In this document: one piece after another, positions 1 to 8,100 of the stretch | How the letters are laid out: each line of letters opens with the position of its first letter | How positions within the stretch are numbered: the first letter of the stretch is position 1 | From: Helicobacteraceae bacterium | GTDB lineage: Bacteria > Campylobacterota > Campylobacteria > Campylobacterales > SZUA-545 | Assembly: GCA_031282285.1 (NCBI GenBank) | Contig: JAITEA010000094.1 | Coordinates: 1-8,114 of the forward strand | Length of the DNA stretch: 8,114 nt | Reading direction: 5' to 3' | Made by a program: the position numbers and the translations under genes | Notes under the pieces: model-generated | What the model was told of the DNA's origin: nothing | The model's database searches: none | What the model saw: only the letters and a program-made list of their open reading frames with translations

Positions 1-697
<697 letters not shown>

Positions 698-702
698 TGA
701 CG

Positions 703-709
703 CTCCTTT
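703..709 (-). promoter_or_regulatory. Ribosome binding site that decides the lipoprotein start
   Basis: The minus strand reads AAAGGAG, with five bases before ATG 697-695. This strong Shine-Dalgarno match is the main reason to take ATG 697 as the real start of a frame that then dies after the repeat tract. The TTG at 565 has nothing comparable at good spacing (GGGAG lies 13 bases away and AGG 7). Confidence 0.7.
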
Positions 710-721
710 GTGTGATATTTA

Positions 722-739
722 GTAATTGCGAACAATTAC
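722..739. promoter_or_regulatory. Perfect inverted repeat upstream of the lipoprotein gene, possible operator
   Basis: GTAATTG (722-728) and CAATTAC (733-739) are perfect reverse complements separated by CGAA. The site ends 25 bases upstream of the lipoprotein ATG, where a promoter would be expected. A-T-rich arms with a short spacer suit a dimeric regulator site; a small RNA hairpin is the alternative. I see no convincing -35/-10 pair around it. Function inferred from position only. Confidence 0.35.
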
Positions 740-1042
740 CAATATGAAAATCTTGGCACAACTTAGCTTAAATGTCTGCGCGTTGGAGAGGGTTTTTTGA
801 CGGAGACTTTGGGAGAGCGGCGGCGATTTGGGTAGCGCTATAGCGATTGGAAGGGTTCGGCGCAGGGCGCGGAGGGGAGAATGCGTTCAAGACGGATAGC
901 CAAAAGAAAGATTTGAAATCCTTCTCCCTCTTTTATTTCCTTTTATTGGGAGGCAAAGCCTTAGCCTGAAGCTTCCGAATGGAACGAGGTATCGCTAAGG
1001 AAGCGGCGCGGAACGCAACGCTCGCAATAATGTAGAAAGGGG
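740..1042. other. Intergenic stretch with no supported gene
   Basis: About 300 bases between the lipoprotein promoter region and the first C/G-run element. No frame on either strand has both a plausible length and a good start. Positions 951-962 include AGGCAAAGCCTT, which also occurs on the minus strand inside the lipoprotein 5' region (563-574), a 12-base match in opposite orientation. Nothing else was recognised. Confidence 0.5.
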
Positions 1043-1078
1043 AAACCCCCCTTGCCCCCCTTGACGGGGGGGGGGGGG
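1043..1078 (+). repeat. C/G-run element copy 1, ending in a G13 tract
   Basis: AAA is followed by six C, TTG, six C, TTGAC, then thirteen G (1066-1078). The second C run and the G run can pair around TTGAC as a hairpin. The same arrangement recurs at 1189-1220 and, inverted, at 1366-1386, so it is a short dispersed element. The G13 homopolymer is long enough to be length-unstable but lies in no recognised gene. Confidence 0.75.
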
Positions 1079-1140
1079 ATTGAGAAGGCGCGATCACATT
1101 CTCTTACTGCGTCTTGAGCTATGCGGAGCGGGCGCTGCGC

Positions 1141-1309
1141 GGGAATGACGCAACGCGGAGGTTCTGGAGCTAAAGTGGGTATGACGAGAAACCCCCCTCG
1201 CCCCCCTTATCAGGGGGGGGAACAAGATGGATCCCCGCCTTCCTCCGCGCCGACACGAGCGCAAGCGCGTCAAGAGACTGCCAACTATCGCTCCGTCGTT
1301 GGAATGACA
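1141..1309. repeat. Degenerate intergenic repeat region with three GG(A/T)ATGAC motifs
   Basis: GGAATGACG at 1142, GGTATGACG at 1178 and GGAATGACA at 1301 recur in the same orientation. Between the last two lies ATGGATCCCCGCC (from 1227) and a G+C-rich stretch. This combination resembles the non-coding dispersed repeats seen between genes in many Gram-negative genomes. All frames crossing it give low-complexity Arg/Ser-rich peptides without convincing starts, so I do not call genes here. The outer boundaries are not defined. Confidence 0.5.
1189..1220 (+). repeat. C/G-run element copy 2
   Basis: AAA, six C, TCG, six C, TTATCA, then eight G (1213-1220). It matches copy 1 apart from a few substitutions and a shorter G run, and can form the same C-run/G-run hairpin. 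It lies inside the GG(A/T)ATGAC-containing stretch, between the second and third of those motifs. Confidence 0.75.
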
Positions 1310-1365
1310 AGAAGCAAGCACGAATAAGCGTTGAAAAGCAAAGGCGATCGGCTCCGCTTCGCCCG

Positions 1366-1386
1366 ACAAGGGGGCAAGGGGGTTTT
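1366..1386 (-). repeat. C/G-run element copy 3, inverted and shorter
   Basis: On the minus strand this reads AAAA, five C, TTG, five C, TTGT, matching the left part of copy 1 with one C fewer per run. It lacks the long G run. Its opposite orientation means that copies 1 and 3 bracket the intergenic repeat region as an imperfect inverted pair. Confidence 0.6.
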
Positions 1387-1470
1387 GGGCAAGTTGATCG
1401 CAATAAAGATCGTATCTATTTGCAATCGATCGTCTTATGCGTTATTCCCGCGACAAGGACGCTATTCAAG

Positions 1471-1476
1471 TATAAT
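1471..1476 (+). promoter_or_regulatory. Candidate -10 box for the small membrane-protein pair
   Basis: A perfect TATAAT lies 16 bases before ATG 1493. No good -35 hexamer is visible at 16-18 bases upstream. Transcription starting about 7 bases downstream would leave a leader only around 10 bases long, beginning at the ribosome binding site (AAGGA, 1483-1487). The real promoter may lie further upstream. Confidence 0.35.
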
Positions 1477-1492
1477 TATCGAAAGGAAAACG

Positions 1493-1687
1493 ATGAAGAA
1501 AAAGACTAAGTTTGAGATAGGTAAATATTACCTAGTCCTATCGGCGGCTTCTTATGCGGGCGGCATTGTCCCGTCGCTGATATGGGAACGGACGGCTTTT
1601 TATGCTAATATAATAGCGTTTTTGCTGACAGCGCTATTTTTCACGCTAGGCGTATATTTTATGGAAGAAGGAGGAAGCGATGACTGA
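1493..1687 (+). CDS. Small two-helix membrane protein, 64 residues, function unknown
   Basis: The ATG at 1493 follows GAAAGGA with about six bases of spacing; the open frame runs further upstream, but that part reads like repeat DNA. The protein starts with a basic MKKKTKFEIGK segment, followed by two hydrophobic helices at about residues 12-30 and 36-56, joined by the short polar turn WERT. It ends with acidic MEEGGSDD. By the positive-inside rule the N-terminus is probably cytoplasmic; the acidic tail gives no strong pointer. The last eight bases overlap the next gene, whose AAGGAGG ribosome site lies in this gene's final codons, indicating translational coupling and a joint function. I do not recognise the family. 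Candidates in kind are small subunits or accessory proteins of an inner-membrane transporter or respiratory enzyme, but no large partner gene lies in the window. Confidence 0.75.
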   Translation: MKKKTKFEIGKYYLVLSAASYAGGIVPSLIWERTAFYANIIAFLLTALFFTLGVYFMEEGGSDD

Positions 1688-1808
1688 CCAACTGATTAGC
1701 ATCTTGATTGTTGGCGGCGGAACATTTGTATTTGCGCTTGCCTTTGCGGTGGCGGAGCGTCTGCTCAGAAAGAAAAAAGATCATTCGCCGTCCGCTCCAG
1801 CCGTTTAA
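1680..1808 (+). CDS. Small single-helix membrane protein, 42 residues, coupled to the gene before it
   Basis: The ATG at 1680 overlaps the previous gene by eight bases and has AAGGAGG directly upstream at good spacing, so the start is well supported although the gene is very short. The product begins MTDQLISILIVGGG, has one hydrophobic helix at about residues 5-25 (rich in Ile, Val, Phe and Ala with a GGG turn), then a basic RLLRKKKDH stretch. It ends in a Pro/Ala-rich tail (SPSAPAV). The basic residues after the helix predict an N-out, C-in single-pass inner-membrane protein. The layout recalls small auxiliary subunits of membrane complexes, but no family is recognised. The base composition resembles that of its partner. 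Confidence 0.7.
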   Translation: MTDQLISILIVGGGTFVFALAFAVAERLLRKKKDHSPSAPAV

Positions 1809-1874
1809 TTCGCGCGCCGCTTTTTGATTTCACCGCTCGTTGGCGGCTTTATTATTCTTGATCTTAGCAATATT

Positions 1875-1911
1875 CTAGAGAGTTTTGCGTCCTTGCGTAT
1901 AAAATCTCTAG
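1875..1911. repeat. Interrupted palindrome in the gap before the macroglobulin gene
   Basis: CTAGAGA (1875-1881) pairs with TCTCTAG (1905-1911). After a single unpaired G at 1882, TTTT (1883-1886) pairs with AAAA (1901-1904), leaving a 14-base loop. It lies about 70 bases after the small-gene pair and 220 before the macroglobulin start. It has no U-tract, so it is not a standard terminator. It may be part of a dispersed element or a folded leader. Confidence 0.4.
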
Positions 1912-2062
1912 GATTGGCAGACGCGACCAAAATCCGACAGCCGCTAAACGCTCCCGCGAGTAGGATTTGCAACGCTTTAATCCGAAATTGCCGCGCTAGG
2001 CGTAGTGGCGGCGGTTTCAATAACAATCAATCCCCGCTGATCGTAAGCCAAGCAAGATTGGG

Positions 2063-2094
2063 CGCGCCGTTTTTAAGGCGCGGTTGCGTACAAT
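2063..2094 (+). promoter_or_regulatory. Hairpin and candidate -10 box upstream of the macroglobulin gene
   Basis: CGCGCC (2063-2068) and GGCGCG (2077-2082) are perfect complements around GTTTTTAA. Seven bases later comes TACAAT (2089-2094), a five-of-six match to the -10 consensus, 38 bases before ATG 2133. No good -35 hexamer sits at the right distance, and the palindrome occupies that position, so a regulator could bind there. Inferred from position and consensus only. Confidence 0.3.
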
Positions 2095-2132
2095 CGCGCA
2101 GATTTGATAGTTGCGTAAAGGAGAGCGAGGCG

Positions 2133-5100
2133 ATGGGCGTTTTGAGATTTTTGGGGAAGATTCCGCTGAATATCTGGCGGGCGCTGGCGTGGGTTTTGCG
2201 CGGCGTGTTCGGCAATGTGAACTGGCAAAGCCCGCCGTGGCTTAGAGCGATCGGAAGGGCTTTCGCCTTCGGCGGGCGCAAGATCGCCTCGCACAAGATC
2301 GCCACCGCCTTAACGGCGATCGCGCTGATATTGGTAGGCGTCGGATCGTATGTCGGTCACGTCTGGTACGAAAACCGCCCAAAGCCTATCGAGGTCGCGC
2401 CCGTCGAGGTGGTCGAGGCGTACTCGTATTTTTACGCGCCGTACAAAACCGACTACAGCTCGGATAGCGTCTCGTATTACTCGCTTCGGGTGGACTTCAA
2501 CGAGGATGTGGCGCCGCTGGAAGAGGCGAGCGCTCAAAACGGCGTCGTAACGGGCGTAACCATAACGCCGGCGATCGAGGGCAATTGGAGTTGGGCTGGA
2601 TCCCGTCGTCTGGTCTTTCAGCCAAGCGTAGATTGGCAGATCGGGCAGAAATATAAAGTTACGCTCAATCCCAAAACGCTGATCGCCGCAGAATATACGA
2701 TCGACAAAACCGAATTTGAATGGACGCAGACGCCGTTTGATTACAGCTTTGCAAAACCCGAGCTGTATCAAAACCCAGAGAAGCCGTCCGAAAAAAACGC
2801 GATCTTTGAGTTAAGGTTCGCCTATCCCGTCGATCCCGCGAGCTTTGAAAAGGCGCTCTCTATGCAGCTTCAGTTGCCCGACAAATACAAAGTCGCCCCC
2901 AAACCCTACAAGTTCGCCGTCCGATACGACGACAAAAAGATGCGCGCTTGGGTCAGAAGCGAGCTTGTAACCTTCCCCGAAGTGGACGCGTATATGGCGC
3001 TCAAAGTCGCCGAAGGGGTGAAATCCTCGCTGGGCGGTAACGCGGCAAATCAATCCAAAAGCGTTTCGCTGGAGGTTCCAAGCCCATATCGCGATATCGT
3101 GCAAAGAGCCTTCCTGACGCTCGCGGAGGGCGAAAACGACGAGCAGACGCAGATTCTGGCGATTCAGATGTTCGACGGGATCGATCCCAAAACGCTTACA
3201 AAAGAGATCAGAGCGTGGGTTCTGCCCAAAGATCACCCCAAAAAGAGCGGATGGGCGACAAACTACGGCTGGAGTACCAACGACGATATAACCGACGATA
3301 TTCTGGCGCTTTCCGCCCCGCTCAGACTGACGCCAGACGATACGAGCGGCGGCGCGCAAAAGCTGATTAGTTTCAAATACAAAGTCGATCCGAGCCGCTA
3401 CATATATCTTACCGTCGGCAAAAATCTCGAAACCGTAGGCGGCTACAAGGCAAAGGACGCGCTGCGCTTCGCGCTTCGCGTTCCAGAGTTTCCAAAGACG
3501 ATCAAGTTCGCCGCCGACGGCTCTTTGCTCTCGCTCAAAGGCGATAAGAAGATCGCCGTGGCGACGAGAAACGCCGCGGGGCTCAGGCTGGATATTCACC
3601 GCGTGATCCCAACGCAGATTCAGCATCTGGTTACCTTTGGCTCGTACGACGACGACAGTATGCAGTCGCTTATGCTTTACGATTCGCAGCAGGATTACTT
3701 CACGGAGCATTTTATTCACCTTAAGCGGCTGCCGCAGTCGGCGAGCGGCAAGGTGGCTTATAACGGCGTCGATCTCAGCCCGTATATCAAAAAAGACGGC
3801 GACAAAGAGCCAAGAGGCGTATTCCTGCTGACGCTTTCGGCGTGGAATCCCGAAAACAACAACACCGAAAGCTACGGCTCAGGCGGGCGGCGGCTTGTGA
3901 TCGTTACCGATATGGCGCTGATCGTCAAGCGATCGACCGACGGATCGTCCGACGCGTTTGTCCATAAGATCAGCGGCGGCGGCGCGGTACAGGGAGCCAA
4001 AGTCTCCGTCGTCGGGCGCAACGGCGAGCCGGTGGCAAGCGCGTTTACGGACGTAAACGGGCGGGCGCATTTCCCCTCGCTTAGTCATCTGCGCGCCGAA
4101 AAGACGCCCGTTATGTATCTGGCGGAGTCGGACGGCGACGCGACTTTCCTGCCGCTTCGCTCGTCGTTTATGTACGATCGCCTGCTGGACTACTCGCGCT
4201 TTGATATCGGCGGCGTGGTGAACGCGCCCGAAAGCGGCAAACTAAGCGCCTATCTGTTCAGCGATCGCGGGCTTTACCGCCCGGGGGAGAGCGTGCATAT
4301 CGGCTCGATCGTGCGCGCCAACGACTGGTCGGCGCCGTTTCAGGGCATTCCGGTTGTGGCGTATATCAACGACGCCAGAGGACAGCAGTTTGCGAGAAAG
4401 GAGTTCAGGCTTGACGAGAGCGGCTTAAACGAAATCAACTTCGACACCGCCGAAGATTCGCCGACGGGCAACTGGAATATTCAGCTAACCGTGTCGCCCA
4501 ACTACTCCGACAGGAGCAAAGCCGGCATCTACCTTGGCGGAACCACGATCGCGCTTCGGGAGTTCGAGCCTGACAAAACCAAAGTCAATCTGCGTTTGCT
4601 GCCCGCCGTCAAAAAAGGGTGGTATAAACCAGACGAGATCAAAGCGCTGATCAAAGCGGAAAATCTTTTCGGCACGCCCGCCGAAAACCGCCGCGTCGCC
4701 GCAAGAAGCATACTAAGCCCGATGGCGTTTAGCTTCAAAGAGCACGCCGGATACAGCTTCTACGACTCGCTGGCGGCGAATAACCGCTTCGAGTTCGATC
4801 TGGAGGAGACGAAAACCGACCAAAAGGGCGAGGCGACTATATCGCTCTTAAGCGAGGAGCATAGCCGCGCAAGCTACCAGCTTTCGCTGATCGCGGAGGT
4901 ATTCGAGCAGGGCGCGGGCAGAAGCGTAACGGCGAGCGCGAGCGCGATCGTCTCGCCAAACGACTATCTTGTCGGCGCGAAACCAGACGGCAATCTTGCT
5001 TTTATCAAGAAAAATACGGAAAGATCGCTCTCTTTCGCCGCGATCGACTCCAAACTTGACAGGATCGCGCTAAACGATCTGCTGCTTGAGATCGAGGAGC

Positions 5101-8100
5101 AAAAATATATCTCCGTGCTTACGATGCAAAACAGCGGCGTGTATAAGTATCAGTCCAAGCTGGTCGAGGTTTCGCAGGGCGCGAAGCCGTTTGCCATCGC
5201 TTCAAGCGGAGCCAACTACAAGATCGACTCGAGCAAACCCGGCGGCTACAAGCTACTGGTCAAGAACAAGAGCGGCGATATACTCTACAAAACCTACTAC
5301 TCCGTAGCTGGCGACGCGAATCTGGATCGCTCCAAAGAGCGCAACGCCGAGCTTGAGATGAAGCTCTCCAAAACCGAGTACAAAAACGGCGAGGAGATCG
5401 AGCTCTCCATCGCCGCGCCCTATGCCGGCAGCGGGCTGATCACGATCGAGAGAGATAAGATTTACGCCGCCAAGTGGTTCAAAACGACGACCACAAACGC
5501 CGTTCAGACCATAACCGTCCCCGACGATCTGGAGGGCAACGGCTATGTGAGCGTGCAGTTTATACGCGATTTTAACAGCGACGAGATCTTTGTAAGCCCG
5601 CTTAGCTACGCGATCGCGCCGTTTAAGATTTCGCTGAGCGAAAAGAGCGCGGTTACGCAGCTCGACGCGCCCAAGCTCGTCAAGCCCGCGCAGCCCATAA
5701 GGGTGAAGCTGACGACGGAGGGCAAACAAAAAGCTATCGTCTTTGGCGTGGACGAGGGGATTTTGCAGGCGGCAAACTACGCGTTTGGCAACCCGCTTAA
5801 CTTCTTTTTCCAAAAAAAGGCGCTGGGCGTGGATAGCCTGCAGGTGCTTGATCTGATCTTGCCGGAGTTCAGCCGTTTTGAGAAATTAGCCGCGCAGCCA
5901 AGCGGCGACGACGACGAAATGTCGGCGGCGGATCGCAAAGCCGCCAGACAGCTTAACCCCTTCAAGCGCAAAGTGGAAAAACCGGTCGCCTTCTGGACGG
6001 GCATAACGGATATCGAGGGCGAAAAGGAGTTCGAGTGGAAAACGCCCGATTACTTTAACGGCAGATTGCGCGTTATGGCGCTGATCGTCTCAAAAGGCAA
6101 GATCGGCGTGGCGCAGACAAGCGTGATCGTGCGCGACGACTTCGTGCTGACGCCCAACGCGCCGTTTGCCGCCGCGCCCAACGACGAGTTTGAGGTTACG
6201 GTGGGGCTGTCCAACAACATCGAAGACCTGCCCGACGATAAAGAGATTCCCATCAATCTCTCCGTCGTTCCCAATAAGGGGCTGGAGATCATCGGAGCGA
6301 GCGAACAGACGCTGAATATCGCGCCGCAGCGCGAGAGCTTCGCGCGCTTCAAAGTCAAAGCGACGCAGTCGTTAGGCGGCGCGGAGCTGATATTTAGAGC
6401 TTCGTATTCGGGCGGCGGCAAAACCTACTCCGCGCAGCGCAGCGCCACCACCTCGATCCGCCCGCTCGTCCCGCTCCGCGCGGCAAGCCAGATGAAGCGT
6501 ATGGATTCCAAAGAGGAGAGCGTCAAAAACGATCGCGATATGTACGACGCGTTCGCCAAACGCAACGCCTATGTCTCGCGATCGCCGCTGATACTCTCCA
6601 ACGCGCTGACGACCTATCTGGACAACTACCCGCACTACTGCTCCGAACAGCTTGTCAGCGGCGCGTTAGCCTCGCTGGTAGCCGAGCCGTATCAAAAGGC
6701 GCTGGGCGGAACAAACGCCGATATGAAGCTCTCGCAGGTAACGGCGATCTTGCAATCGCGCCAGAACTCGAGGGGCGCGATCGGCTTGTGGGAGGCTACC
6801 TATTCGGGCGATCGCTTCGTGAGCGTCTATGCGGCAAACTATCTGATCGAAGCCAAAGAGCGCGGCAAAAAGATACCAGAAAGCCTGCTTACCTCGCTGA
6901 ACGGCTACCTGACGCGGCTGGCGTCGGACAACTCGATCGAAGACCTTCACGGGCTGAGAATGCGCGCTTACGCGATCTATCTGCTGACGCGGCAGGGGCA
7001 GGTTACGACGGGGCATCTTAACGCGACGCTCAAAGCGCTGAAACTCCACTACGAGCAAACCTACGAAAACGATCCGGCGGCGCTCTATCTGGCGGCTACC
7101 TACAAACTGCTGAAGATGGACAAGGAAGCCGACGCGCTGATCAAAAAGCAGTGGGAGGGCTTGTCTCGCGCCTACACCGCCGCGTGGTGGTCGAGGGATT
7201 ACTACGATCCGCTCGTGGTCAATTCGACGGTAATCTATCTGCTCAGCAAGCACTTTCCCGATAAGGCGGCGGCAATCCCGCCGCAGGCGCTGGAAAATAT
7301 CGCCGTAGCCTTGCGCTCAAACCGCTTCACTACGGTTTCGGCGGCGTGGAGTACGCTCGCGCTGGACAGCTTCGGCGGCTTAAGCTCGCCAAGCGACGCG
7401 CCGCTTTCAATCGCGGCGAAAAACGCCTCCGATCAGACGCGCGATATCGGCAAAACGATCGACGCGATCGTCTCCGGCGCTTTCGCGCAGAGCGACAAGG
7501 AGATCATTTTCAAAAACGAGGGTCCAAGCGCGTGGTATGTCGTCTCGCAGGAGGGCTACGAGCGCGTTCTGCCCAAAGAGCCGATCAAAAAAGGGCTTGA
7601 AATCTACCGCGAATATACGGGCGCGGACGGCAAAAAGATCAACGAGATCAAAGTCGGCGATACGATCACCGTAACGATCCGCTTCAAAGCGCTTGGCTCC
7701 GGCGCGATCGGCAATACGGCGATTGTCGATCTGCTCCCGGGCGGCTTTGAGATCGTCCCGCAGACGAGTCAAAACCAGAGCGAGGAGAGCGACGACGAAG
7801 GCGACTACGACGAGGACGAGGGCGACGACGACGACGAATACTACGAACAGGGTACGGAGTATCGCTATGTCTCGCCCTTCGCGACCAAAGTCGAGAACTT
7901 CAGCCCCGATTACACCGACGCCAGAGAGGATCGCGTGTTGATCTACGGCGAGGCAAGCCGCGAAACGGCGAGCTTCAGCTATCAGATCAAAGCGACCAAC
8001 GCCGGAACATACGAAACCGCGCCGATCTTCGCCGAAGCGATGTACGATCGCGAGGTTCAGGGGCTGGGGCTTGGAAGCGGCAAGATTATCGTAAAGCCCG

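Noticed and set aside
881..916. Eleven-residue frame MRSRRIAKRKI after a purine-rich GGAGGGGAGA
   Set aside because: Good spacing to an SD-like sequence, but the peptide is tiny, no gene follows closely, and no attenuator structure is visible. Likely chance.
1066..1078. G13 as a phase-variation tract of a gene
   Set aside because: No open frame with a real start crosses it that would be joined by a length change. It is kept only as part of the C/G-run element.
1094..1403. Overlapping open frames on both strands of 68-91 residues in the repeat region
   Set aside because: Low-complexity Arg/Ser/Gly-rich peptides that cross the C/G-run elements and GG(A/T)ATGAC motifs. They overlap each other on both strands and lack good ribosome sites.
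1833..1855. Possible terminator after the small-gene pair (CCGC...GCGG followed by CTTTATTATT)
   Set aside because: The stem is only four base pairs and the T-run is interrupted, too weak to call.
1824..2132. In-frame extension of the macroglobulin upstream of ATG 2133 (103 more codons)
   Set aside because: The sequence is Arg/Ser/Asn-rich without family resemblance, places the membrane anchor far from the N-terminus, and the ATG at 2133 has its own ribosome site. The open frame looks accidental in G+C-rich DNA.
2811..3719. 302-residue minus-strand open frame inside the macroglobulin gene
   Set aside because: A shadow of the strongly supported plus-strand gene: its composition follows the antisense of that coding frame and it has no recognisable domain.
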